A stretch of DNA of 32,221 nt, taken from the NCBI GenBank assembly GCA_947447155.1, contig CANFIN010000018.1:1-32221 (forward strand). The letters are read 5' to 3'. Positions 1 to 7,399 of the stretch are shown one piece after another. A program made the position numbers and the translations under genes. Numbering within the stretch: position 1 is the stretch's first letter; each line of letters starts with the position of its first letter. The notes below the pieces were generated by a model that made no database searches, was not told the DNA's origin, and saw nothing but the letters and a program-made list of their open reading frames with translations. Source of the stretch: Bacteroidota bacterium. Lineage in GTDB: Bacteria; Bacteroidota; Bacteroidia; AKYH767-A; OLB10.

Positions 1-803
1 TCGCTTCCCGATGCAATTCCGCAAGCGTTATTATGCTTGATAATGGTTACTGTTGGCGCTGTGAATTCTTGAATTAAGCCTAAGGCTGCATCAACATCTA
101 GTAAATTATTGTAGGATAATTCTTTTCCATTTAATTGTTCGAATAATGCACTTAAATCGCCAGAGAAAGATGCTTGCTGATGTGGATTTTCTCCGTAACG
201 TAGTACTGTATTTTGCTTTTTACTGAACCATGTGTGGATTGCACCATCGTAACCACTACTCACTTCAAACGCACGCATTGCAAGATTTTTTCTTTCTTCT
301 AATGTTGTGGTAGCTGAATTATGATCAAGGATTTTTTGCAATGTAGCATAGTCGTTTACTGAAGGAATAATAACAACATCATTAAAGTTCTTTGCAGCTC
401 CTCTTATTAATGAAATCCCTCCTATATCAATCTTTTCAATAATATCTTCTTCGCTACCACCAGTACTTACCGTTTTTTCGAAAGGGTATAAATCAACTAT
501 CACTAAATCAATAAATGGAAGCTGATATTTTTCCATCTGCGCCTTATGCTCTTCATTCTCGCGAATAGCTAAAATACCTCCGAAAACAGCAGGGTGTAAG
601 GTCTTTACACGCCCATCTAATATTGAAGGATATCCTGTTATGTTTTCTACTGGCGTAACCGGAATATTCATTGCCTGAATAAAGTCGAACGTGCCACCAG
701 TAGCGTAAAGGTGAACGTTGTTTTTGTGTAGTGAAGTTACCAGTTGGTCGAGACCATCTTTATGAAAAACAGATAGTAGGGCCGATTTTATCGTCTTGAT
801 CAT
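1..803 (-). CDS. purH: Bifunctional AICAR transformylase/IMP cyclohydrolase, 5' part (truncated by window edge)
   Basis: PurH carries out the last two steps of de novo IMP synthesis in the cytoplasm: formylation of AICAR, then ring closure. Reading the minus strand from ATG at 803 gives about 267 residues with no stop before the window edge. The N-terminal MGS-like cyclohydrolase domain is visible through LYATGGTF (about residue 32), GRVKTLHPAVFGGIL (about 64-78) and DLVIVDLYPF. The start of the transformylase domain is marked by LRYGENPHQQA, LSYNNLLDVDAAL and KHNNACGIASG. Roughly the second half of the usual 510-residue protein lies outside. The gene is single at this edge, and its leader holds a -7 motif and a perfect hairpin, listed separately. 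Identity is secure from several family motifs. Confidence 0.96.
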   Translation of the reverse strand, partial: MIKTIKSALLSVFHKDGLDQLVTSLHKNNVHLYATGGTFDFIQAMNIPVTPVENITGYPSILDGRVKTLHPAVFGGILAIRENEEHKAQMEKYQLPFIDLVIVDLYPFEKTVSTGGSEEDIIEKIDIGGISLIRGAAKNFNDVVIIPSVNDYATLQKILDHNSATTTLEERKNLAMRAFEVSSGYDGAIHTWFSKKQNTVLRYGENPHQQASFSGDLSALFEQLNGKELSYNNLLDVDAALGLIQEFTAPTVTIIKHNNACGIASGS

Positions 804-804
804 A

Positions 805-833
805 GTGCTTTAATTAATTGGGAATTAAAGCAC
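805..833 (-). promoter_or_regulatory. Perfect 11-bp inverted repeat in the purH leader
   Basis: GTGCTTTAATT at 805-815 and its exact reverse complement AATTAAAGCAC at 823-833 flank a 7-base spacer. The right end of the transcript hairpin stops one base before the purH ATG, and the -7 element at 835-842 lies just upstream, so the repeat would form almost the whole 5' leader. It could be an operator for a dimeric repressor or an RNA hairpin that limits ribosome access. The repeat is seen directly; the role is inferred. Confidence 0.55.
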
Positions 834-834
834 G

Positions 835-842
835 CAAAGGTA
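835..842 (-). promoter_or_regulatory. Candidate -7 promoter element of purH
   Basis: On the minus strand the bases read TACCTTTG, an exact match to the Bacteroidota -7 consensus TAnnTTTG, 31 bases ahead of the purH start. A TTG lies upstream at 859-861, with a 16-base gap that is shorter than the usual 19-20. Transcription would begin at about the outer edge of the hairpin at 805-833. Confidence 0.5.
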
Positions 843-886
843 ATATTCAATTACATGACAACACTGAGTTTTGTAAAATTAAATTC

Positions 887-917
887 AAAAAAAAAGCCGC
901 CTCGAAAGGCAGCTTTT
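887..917 (-). terminator. Rho-independent terminator after the DUF5689 lipoprotein gene
   Basis: On the minus strand GCTGCCT (913-907) pairs with AGGCGGC (902-896) around a short TTCG loop, flanked by AAAA and followed by nine T residues. One pair is G-U only when read on the minus strand, which favours that direction. It lies 19 bases past the stop of the 936-2474 gene and closes the receptor/lipoprotein unit. Confidence 0.8.
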
Positions 918-935
918 ACTAAATATTTAATCTAA

Positions 936-2474
936 TTAGTTTACATCACCAGGAGAACGAACATTTAATTGAAGTCCGTTAAATTCTGATACAATAGCTG
1001 TAACAGAGGTTCCAGCAGGAATAGCTGCATTTGCAAATGTCGCTTGAAAAGTCCCTGAACAATCAGTGTATAAAAGTACAGTGCCAGTAGCGTCAACAAC
1101 ATTTGTTGTAGCTGTGAAAGTAGTTGTAGAGAAAGTAACATTATTGATTTTAATTAATGTTGATTCCCAGCTTTGGGTTCCTGCCATATTTGCGATTAAG
1201 TCAGCAGCAGTAACAACTCTCGGAGTAATGGTACCAGTTCCTACTTTAGTTCCGTAGGCGATTGGTATAGATGGAGATGTTCCACCAACTTGTAATAAGC
1301 CATTGTATTCTGATAATGATTGGCCAGTTACATTCACTACGATTGAATCACCTAATGCAAATGAATGTGTAGCATCAAAACGAACTACAATACCACCTGT
1401 AGCATCCTGTATCACTACATTTTGACTATTTAAATTTTGGAATAGCGAATTAGAAATAACTACACCCGTAATTTTATAACTTCCAGAAACTGTTGTTGCA
1501 GAACCTGTATACTGTGAACGAATGTTTGCAATAGATGTCATTGTAGCAGCTGGTGGAGGAGGTACTGGTGCAGAACCACATGCGCCAGATGTAAAGCGAG
1601 CTGTATCCATTAAGCAGTCAGAAGGATCTCTTAATGTTAATTGTTTATCTGTATTATAAACACTGTAAATGCCAATGATAGAACCTGAAGTAGTCGGAGT
1701 TAAGTCGTTAGCGAAATCAGAATACCCACTTGTTCTTACAATGATGCCTCCGATTGATGTTGGGAATGAATAGCAGCACTCTAAAAAGCGATTTACAGAT
1801 CCTAATGCTGGTTGGTTAGCCCAAACTTGGCCAGCATCAGCCGACTGAAACTGAACTTTCTCAATTTTAATCAAACGACTTTGCCATTTATATGCTGCAG
1901 CACTTTTTCCATCTGATCCTAAGTCTGCAAAGTTTACCGAGAAAGGAGTAACAGTATGTCCCCATGTTCCGCCAATAATGTAATTACGTACCAAGCCAGC
2001 AGGAATAGACGCTAAGCTTGGAGAAGCATTTACAGTGTCTTTAAAACCTCCGATTTGTACTAACCCACCATAGTAGCTTAATGTTAAGCCTTTCAGTTTT
2101 ACATATACTTCACGTCCTACAGGATAATCAGTATAGAAATTTGAGATGTCTAATTTGATAGCAATACCTGCAGTGCCATCATCAACAACCATTGTTTTGT
2201 ATAAGTTTCCGCTCTTATCATCACCAATAACGGTTGCTTTAATTGTCCAATCGTTATCAATTTTGATGTAAGGAATCGCAGAATAACTTGTTAGCTGAGA
2301 ACGATAGATATTCTTTAATGAATCTAAAGTCATGTTTACTGTCAAGCCTGGATCAGCACCAGTCACAGGTGGCTCGTCGAATTGGTCATCGCGACAAGAG
2401 TTAAAACTAAATGCAATTGTTAAAGCAGCTAAGATTAACCAAGCATTAAATTTGAATTTTTTAATAAGTATCAT
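936..2474 (-). CDS. DUF5689-type lipoprotein with two homologous halves
   Basis: This is a 512-residue surface or periplasmic lipoprotein of unknown function. The N-terminus has a hydrophobic segment ending at Cys27 (FSFNSC), a loose lipobox typical of Bacteroidota. The protein falls into two halves, about 51-288 and 314-512, joined by a short proline run (304-308). Each half holds a small beta-rich unit with a GLxxSxYxGLxQxGG motif (129-143 and 384-398), a segment with (W)xSxLIKIxxVxF, and a closing LxxRxPxD motif. The pattern VVIQDATGGIVVRFD resembles OB-fold modules of YhcR-type nucleases and DUF5689 proteins. It follows the TonB-dependent receptor gene by 30 bases, so it is likely co-transcribed and may be the receptor's surface partner. 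The family call is fairly sure; the ligand is unknown. Confidence 0.8.
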   Translation of the reverse strand: MILIKKFKFNAWLILAALTIAFSFNSCRDDQFDEPPVTGADPGLTVNMTLDSLKNIYRSQLTSYSAIPYIKIDNDWTIKATVIGDDKSGNLYKTMVVDDGTAGIAIKLDISNFYTDYPVGREVYVKLKGLTLSYYGGLVQIGGFKDTVNASPSLASIPAGLVRNYIIGGTWGHTVTPFSVNFADLGSDGKSAAAYKWQSRLIKIEKVQFQSADAGQVWANQPALGSVNRFLECCYSFPTSIGGIIVRTSGYSDFANDLTPTTSGSIIGIYSVYNTDKQLTLRDPSDCLMDTARFTSGACGSAPVPPPPAATMTSIANIRSQYTGSATTVSGSYKITGVVISNSLFQNLNSQNVVIQDATGGIVVRFDATHSFALGDSIVVNVTGQSLSEYNGLLQVGGTSPSIPIAYGTKVGTGTITPRVVTAADLIANMAGTQSWESTLIKINNVTFSTTTFTATTNVVDATGTVLLYTDCSGTFQATFANAAIPAGTSVTAIVSEFNGLQLNVRSPGDVN

Positions 2475-2504
2475 ATGATTGATGTTTATCGGTTTGTTGT
2501 TTTG

Positions 2505-5279
2505 TTAATTGAATCGAAGTGTAAAGTTTACGAAATAGTTGGTTCCAAATCCATAGTATGATTTAGGAGCAAATTTGTTGATGTTTTTCTCTGCAAAGTC
2601 AAATCGCAGCTGCTCGTAACCGTTAGTGATAATGTTGGTATTGTTTAATACGTTATTAACACCAATGTTTACTAAGAAGAATGTTTGCTTTTTCATTGCA
2701 GGGAAGTAGTTATTAAGCTTCCATGATTTACCAAAGGAGATATCCATTGTAAATTGTCCACTTGCCTGCAACTGATCAATAATTGCTTCACGAATTGCTC
2801 CCTCACTATAAGGCGCTACACCCGAAATCGTACGGCGTGCTGGATTAAAGTCATACCAGATTTTGTCGAAATAATTTAGATTTAAGTACGCATTCCAGTA
2901 TTTCTTTGCTCTGTATTTTAATCCTAAGGTGTAAGCCGATTGCGGTCCGCCTGCAACATAAAAGTTCTTAGAATAAATTGTTTCGTTCTCTGCTAATATT
3001 CCCGCAGAGTTATCGGCAGTAACAATCGCATTCATGCGGTCTGTATAGTAATATTGACCGATAGCAATTGCTGTTGATGCAGAAAATCCTTGACCTAAAT
3101 TCTGCTCAGCGCCAAACTCAATTCCAATATGTCTTCTATCCATATTGCTTAATGAATAGTTAACAAGTGTTCTGTAATCTTCGTGGTAGAAAGTTAAATT
3201 GTTGATTCCATCGTTCATTTGCGTGTAGTATGCAGTTGCCCTGATTTTAGTTTTAGGAGCTCTCAATAAATAACCAGCTTCGATAGCGGTAATTTTTTCA
3301 TTCGTTGCATTCGGGTTTGTTAGATCGCGCGTACGTGGAGAAATGAATACATCTTCAAATAGTGGCGCTCTAGTCTCTGATGAAGCATTTAGGAATACAT
3401 AATTCCTTCCATTAATCTTATAAGTTGCACCCGCTTTAATTCCGTAATTGCTGAATGTTTCAGTAGTCGATTCTCCAATTGAATTATTTTGGAATACACC
3501 ACTACGATAATATCCTGTACGATAATAAGAAGTGTTCATGATTTGTAATCCAACAAATCCATCTACTCTGTTAAACTTAAATTGTGGTTGAATCCAAATA
3601 CCTTTTCTGTTAACAGTTGCTTTATAATCGTAACCATATTTATCTCCAACTTGAAGAATTCTATTTGGGATATCTAAGTTGTTTTGTAAAACCTGAAAGC
3701 TATCTGGATATGCTAACTCAGCAAATTGATTTAAGTCGACGTAAAAATCACCACCTAATAAATCATTAACACGGCGATAATATTCTGTTTCCTGATGTTG
3801 AATGTTTAATCCCGCAGTAACAATTAAATGGTCGTTAATCGTATTGTTGTATGTCGATGAAATTGAATAACGTTTAGTGTCCTGAACTCGCTCACTCATG
3901 ATGTAGCGGCTTCTTTTTCCAGAAACAGAATTTCCTGCAATACCATTTGCACTGTCAATGGTTTCGTAGTTATTCATATTTACTTCGTAAAGATTCTCCC
4001 AGTTGATTTGACGATAAGACTCATCGTTTTGCCATAAAGAAGTTGCTTGAGCAGCCATCGTAGGATCTTCAATATAACTTGGAAGACGACGATAAAAATC
4101 AGGACGAGGATCTGGGGCGTTAAACCAATCTAAACCAGTCACACTATATGATCCAAACTGATACCCTAATGAAGTTTTTAAATCTGATTTGTCATCAATT
4201 TTCCACTCGTGAGCTAAAATTGTCAGCGGACTTTCTTGTCTTCCTACATTAGCACTTCTTTTCTCGCCATTCTGAAATCCCCAGCTTGGATTGTAATAAT
4301 TACTTCCTGCAAGATCATATACTTCTTGCACTACTGCTGTTGCTCTTCCATTAACAGTATTAGCACCAAATTGCGTTAAGCTTATGCTCTGATTGGTGCC
4401 AAATCTTTTTTCAATACTTGCAAACCAAGAAATCCCATTATAAAATGTTCCTTGAACATAGCCTTCATTAGCCCATCTTCTGCTTACTGAAGCTGCAAAT
4501 GCCCAACCACCTTTCATCAAGCCAGTTCCATATGTAGCCATTAAGCGATTATCATAAGTTCTGTTTGATAATGCATAGGACACTTGTAATTGCTTACGTT
4601 GGCGACTCGCTTTAGCATCAATATTACTTGAGCCATTAAGTCCGCCATAACCGTATGTCGAAGGATTTAAACCATAAGTACTCTCACGGCTTCTTACAAC
4701 ATCGTTCAATCCGCTCCATGAACTGTATAAGCCACGACTATTAACCAAATCTTCCATTAATAAGCCATTCATATAAGTCTGGTCTTCGTATTGGTATCCA
4801 CGAGGACGAAAGCGAGCTGAACTAAAGGTAAACATGCTAGCTGATTCAAACGGGTCTCTAGTTGAAGTTAAAACTCCACTCACATTAGAATTAGAGCTTT
4901 CTTTAACCTGGTCGTCGCCCATTGATACTGTTGGAATGTTTTCATCTCCAATATCAAGGTGATTCATATTGACAACAGGAATCTCCACTATTGGTTGATT
5001 TACGTCCACGTTTAGAATCGTCTGGATAAATCCATCCATGTCGATTGTTAACGTGTACTTGCCATAGGGAACATTTTTTAATTCATAGTTTCCGTCTGGG
5101 CCAGACAATACATTGGCTCTATGGCTCGGATTGTCTAAATTGATTGTAGCTCCGGAAGTAGCAGACTGCGTTTCGGCATCTTTTACACTTCCTTTGAGCG
5201 TAGCGTTTTGTGCCACTAATAGCATTGGCGCCAGCATCAAACTAATCAACACTAATCGGATTAAGTACTTTATTTTCAT
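2505..5279 (-). CDS. TonB-dependent outer-membrane receptor with CarboxypepD_reg-like N-terminal domain
   Basis: This is a 924-residue outer-membrane active transporter powered by TonB/ExbBD. A signal peptide (MKIKYLIRLVLISLMLAP then LLVAQ) is followed by a carboxypeptidase-regulatory-like beta-sandwich (about residues 25-105, with GPDGNYELKNVPYGKYTL), a plug region (about 120-230) and a long beta-barrel ending in Phe-x-Asn (FTLRFN), a typical barrel-closing signal. The reading frame extends to a GTG at 5300, but that codon falls inside the -7 element at 5300-5307, so ATG 5279 is the better start. No SusD-like partner is present; the next gene is a DUF5689 lipoprotein, and a secreted EEP nuclease is transcribed divergently. 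The substrate cannot be read from the sequence. The absence of SusD argues against a standard glycan-uptake pair. Confidence 0.9.
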   Translation of the reverse strand: MKIKYLIRLVLISLMLAPMLLVAQNATLKGSVKDAETQSATSGATINLDNPSHRANVLSGPDGNYELKNVPYGKYTLTIDMDGFIQTILNVDVNQPIVEIPVVNMNHLDIGDENIPTVSMGDDQVKESSNSNVSGVLTSTRDPFESASMFTFSSARFRPRGYQYEDQTYMNGLLMEDLVNSRGLYSSWSGLNDVVRSRESTYGLNPSTYGYGGLNGSSNIDAKASRQRKQLQVSYALSNRTYDNRLMATYGTGLMKGGWAFAASVSRRWANEGYVQGTFYNGISWFASIEKRFGTNQSISLTQFGANTVNGRATAVVQEVYDLAGSNYYNPSWGFQNGEKRSANVGRQESPLTILAHEWKIDDKSDLKTSLGYQFGSYSVTGLDWFNAPDPRPDFYRRLPSYIEDPTMAAQATSLWQNDESYRQINWENLYEVNMNNYETIDSANGIAGNSVSGKRSRYIMSERVQDTKRYSISSTYNNTINDHLIVTAGLNIQHQETEYYRRVNDLLGGDFYVDLNQFAELAYPDSFQVLQNNLDIPNRILQVGDKYGYDYKATVNRKGIWIQPQFKFNRVDGFVGLQIMNTSYYRTGYYRSGVFQNNSIGESTTETFSNYGIKAGATYKINGRNYVFLNASSETRAPLFEDVFISPRTRDLTNPNATNEKITAIEAGYLLRAPKTKIRATAYYTQMNDGINNLTFYHEDYRTLVNYSLSNMDRRHIGIEFGAEQNLGQGFSASTAIAIGQYYYTDRMNAIVTADNSAGILAENETIYSKNFYVAGGPQSAYTLGLKYRAKKYWNAYLNLNYFDKIWYDFNPARRTISGVAPYSEGAIREAIIDQLQASGQFTMDISFGKSWKLNNYFPAMKKQTFFLVNIGVNNVLNNTNIITNGYEQLRFDFAEKNINKFAPKSYYGFGTNYFVNFTLRFN

Positions 5280-5299
5280 GATAAGTTTTAAAGGGAGCA

Positions 5300-5307
5300 C
5301 AAAGGTA
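5300..5307 (-). promoter_or_regulatory. Candidate -7 promoter element of the TonB-dependent receptor operon
   Basis: The minus strand reads TACCTTTG, an exact TAnnTTTG match, with TTTG 18 bases upstream (5326-5329), close to the expected -33 element. It lies 21 bases ahead of ATG 5279 and overlaps the alternative GTG at 5300, which argues for the downstream start. Confidence 0.6.
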
Positions 5308-5397
5308 AAATATTAAATGTATCCTCAAAGAAATTTAATTTTATTCCCTAAGCGACAATTATATGAATCTTATAATAGATAAGTCCCATGCTTTTTA

Positions 5398-5405
5398 TAG
5401 GTTTG
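5398..5405 (+). promoter_or_regulatory. Candidate -7 promoter element of the EEP-family gene
   Basis: TAGGTTTG matches TAnnTTTG and is followed by CATC, a frequent context. It lies 24 bases before ATG 5430 and downstream of the in-frame ATG at 5388, so the longer reading frame would start upstream of its own transcript. No convincing TTG is seen at the -33 position. Confidence 0.5.
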
Positions 5406-5429
5406 CATCTGAAATTTATTATTAACGAA

Positions 5430-6476
5430 ATGCAAAAAATCGTAAAGTGTTTGTTGCTTGTAATCCTTGCAGCAAATATCCAGTCAGTTAGCGCTCAGGA
5501 TAAACAATACAAAGCTGGTGTTGTGGCCTTTTACAACCTGGAAAATTTATTCGATACAATCAATCAGCCAGAAGTAAATGACGAAGATTTTACACCTACA
5601 GGGGCAAATCTTTATACAGGAAATGTTTACTTAGATAAGTTGTCAAAACTTGAATCTGTTTTAAGTCTTATTGGAACCGATATTACACCCGATGGATTTT
5701 CTGTTCTTGGGTGCGCGGAGGTTGAAAATATTACGGTCTTACAGGATTTACTTAATCAGCCAAAACTAAAACCAAGAGGATATAAAATAGTTCATTACGA
5801 TTCTCCTGACAAAAGAGGAATTGATGTGGGTTTTATTTATAACCCCAAATATTTTAAGGTGCTATATTCAGAGCCATTATTTGTTCCTTTAAAAGGAGAT
5901 GATGGTATGCCTTACTTTACGCGTGATGTATTATACGTTTATGGAATGTACGATGGAGAGCCTATGCATTTTTTTATTAATCATTGGCCTTCTCGAAGAA
6001 ATGGTGAAGAAGCATCCGCTCCTAATCGCGCACTGGCTGCTTCCGTTGCTAAAGCAAAAATCGACTCGATTAATGCAGTAGATCCTCACGCAAAAATTAT
6101 TTTAATGGGCGACTTAAACGATGATCCTGTAAGTCCGAGTGTGACTAAAACATTAGGAGCTACAGGCAATGCCGATAAGATAAAAGATAATGGATTGTAT
6201 AACCCTTGGGTGAAATACTATAAAGACGGAATTGGAACATTGGCGTATGGCGATGCATGGAATCTCTTTGATCAGATCATGATGTCAAATGCGTTTATGA
6301 ATAAAGAGCAAAAAGGATTTTTCTTTCAAAAGGCAAATATCTTCAGCAAGGAATTTATGATTCAAAAAACAGGAAGATATAAAGGTTATCCTTTACGCAC
6401 GTATGATTTTAGTGTTTATCAAGGCGGATATTCTGACCATTTTCCTACTTATCTGCTTCTTTTAAAAGAAAAATAA
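5430..6476 (+). CDS. Secreted endonuclease/exonuclease/phosphatase (EEP) family protein
   Basis: This is a 348-residue metal-dependent phosphoesterase of the DNase I-like EEP superfamily, exported by a signal peptide that ends near SVSAQ. EEP landmarks are in the expected order: NLEN (36-39), AEVEN (96-100) with the metal-binding Glu, NHWPSR (184-189) with the catalytic-type His, GDLNDDP (227-233) with the Asp/Asn pair, and the closing SDHFP (335-339). Substrates of this superfamily range from DNA and RNA to phospholipids and inositol phosphates, so the exact one is open; similarity to extracellular nucleases is the best guess. It is divergent from the TonB receptor/DUF5689 pair, and its stop is one base from the SixA-like gene. 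The start was chosen from the promoter element at 5398. Confidence 0.9.
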   Translation: MQKIVKCLLLVILAANIQSVSAQDKQYKAGVVAFYNLENLFDTINQPEVNDEDFTPTGANLYTGNVYLDKLSKLESVLSLIGTDITPDGFSVLGCAEVENITVLQDLLNQPKLKPRGYKIVHYDSPDKRGIDVGFIYNPKYFKVLYSEPLFVPLKGDDGMPYFTRDVLYVYGMYDGEPMHFFINHWPSRRNGEEASAPNRALAASVAKAKIDSINAVDPHAKIILMGDLNDDPVSPSVTKTLGATGNADKIKDNGLYNPWVKYYKDGIGTLAYGDAWNLFDQIMMSNAFMNKEQKGFFFQKANIFSKEFMIQKTGRYKGYPLRTYDFSVYQGGYSDHFPTYLLLLKEK

Positions 6477-6477
6477 T

Positions 6478-6978
6478 ATGCTTAAGCGGATTGTATTGAT
6501 AAGACATGGGAAATCGCTTTATGATGAATATGTTGCAAATGACATTGAGCGACATTTAGCGGCTCGTGGTTATCATGATGTTGAGCAAACTGCCGCATGG
6601 TTAAAAAATAATTCTATTTTTCCCGATGCGATGGTTACCAGTCCGGCAATCAGAGCTTATTCAACTTGTTTAATCATAGCTAATCATTTTGCATTTGATT
6701 TAAATAATATTACAATCAAAGGTGCAATTTACGAAGCATCTGACAATGCACTGATGTATGTTATTAATGAGTTGCCAAACGAAGCACAAACGATTTTTTT
6801 GTTTGGACATAATCCTTCTTTAACATCAATCGTTGGTAAGCTTACAACTCAAGAATTAGGGCATTTACCAACATCAGCAATTGCAGTTATTGATTTTGAA
6901 AATGTAACATGGAATGAAATCAAATTACATTCTGGAAGGTTAACAAATTCTTTTTGTTGTCATAAAAGTATTGATTAA
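6478..6978 (+). CDS. SixA-like histidine phosphatase
   Basis: This is a 166-residue member of the histidine phosphatase (phosphoglycerate-mutase-like) superfamily. The catalytic RHG is at 9-11 with the phospho-accepting His10. The second-half His111 sits in FGHNPSLT, and SPAIRA (55-60) carries the supporting Arg. The short length and the late LPTSAIAVIDF segment are typical of SixA-like phosphohistidine phosphatases rather than mutases. E. coli SixA dephosphorylates phosphohistidine; the target here is unknown. The gene follows the EEP gene by one base and precedes the lysine-rich protein and ppk1. Ppk1 works through a phosphohistidine intermediate, so a functional link is possible but is inference. 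The Cys-rich C-terminal tail (SFCCHK) is unremarkable. Confidence 0.88.
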   Translation: MLKRIVLIRHGKSLYDEYVANDIERHLAARGYHDVEQTAAWLKNNSIFPDAMVTSPAIRAYSTCLIIANHFAFDLNNITIKGAIYEASDNALMYVINELPNEAQTIFLFGHNPSLTSIVGKLTTQELGHLPTSAIAVIDFENVTWNEIKLHSGRLTNSFCCHKSID

Positions 6979-7053
6979 TTATAATGATATTAAGTTATTG
7001 TTATAAAATCTGCACTTAAAATTTATCTTAATGTTATCTTTTTAAACTTAAGG

Positions 7054-7083
7054 TTGAATTAAACTTTCTTTTTAAAATATTTG
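7054..7083 (+). promoter_or_regulatory. Weak candidate promoter ahead of the lysine-rich protein and ppk1
   Basis: TTG at 7054-7056, a 19-base gap and AATATTTG at 7076-7083 give correct spacing but one mismatch to the TAnnTTTG core. It sits in the 124-base AT-rich gap between the SixA-like gene and the lysine-rich gene, where I see no other structure. It would let the ppk1 unit be transcribed apart from the EEP/SixA genes. Confidence 0.3.
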
Positions 7084-7102
7084 TGCAACATCAAATTTTA
7101 AA

Positions 7103-7393
7103 ATGGTTATGCATAAAAAACAACGAAAAGAAATTGAGCAACAATTGTCAATTACAATTGCTTATTTTTTAAAAAAGCAACACCCTGTTGCAGCAAAAGA
7201 AATGACTAAAGCGATTAAATCATCTGCAAAAGATGTCGCTAAAAAATTTGTTAAAGCGATTGAAAAAATTGAAAGCAAAAAAGAAGCGCCCAAGCCGTCG
7301 GTTAAGTCAGTTAAAAAAGCATCTCCGGCAAAAAAGAAATCAGCAGTAAAAAAAACAAATAGTAAAAAAACGGTTACTAAGGCCGGCAAATAA
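7103..7393 (+). CDS. Small lysine-rich, histone H1-tail-like protein upstream of ppk1
   Basis: This 96-residue protein has no signal peptide or membrane segment. Residues 4-57 look like a small helical domain (IEQQLSITIAYFLKK, then AAKEMTKAIKSSAKDVAKKF). Residues 58-96 form a low-complexity basic tail with 15 Lys in 39 residues, built from KK separated by A, S, T, V and P, as in histone H1 or AlgP-type tails. There is no Arg in the tail. An ATG at 7109 is an alternative start. The stop is six bases before ppk1, so the two are almost certainly co-transcribed. Lysine-rich tails bind nucleic acid and can also bind or be modified by polyphosphate. A nucleoid- or polyphosphate-binding role is inferred from composition and neighbourhood. 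I do not recognise a named family. Confidence 0.75.
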   Translation: MVMHKKQRKEIEQQLSITIAYFLKKQHPVAAKEMTKAIKSSAKDVAKKFVKAIEKIESKKEAPKPSVKSVKKASPAKKKSAVKKTNSKKTVTKAGK

Positions 7394-7399
7394 TTTTTT

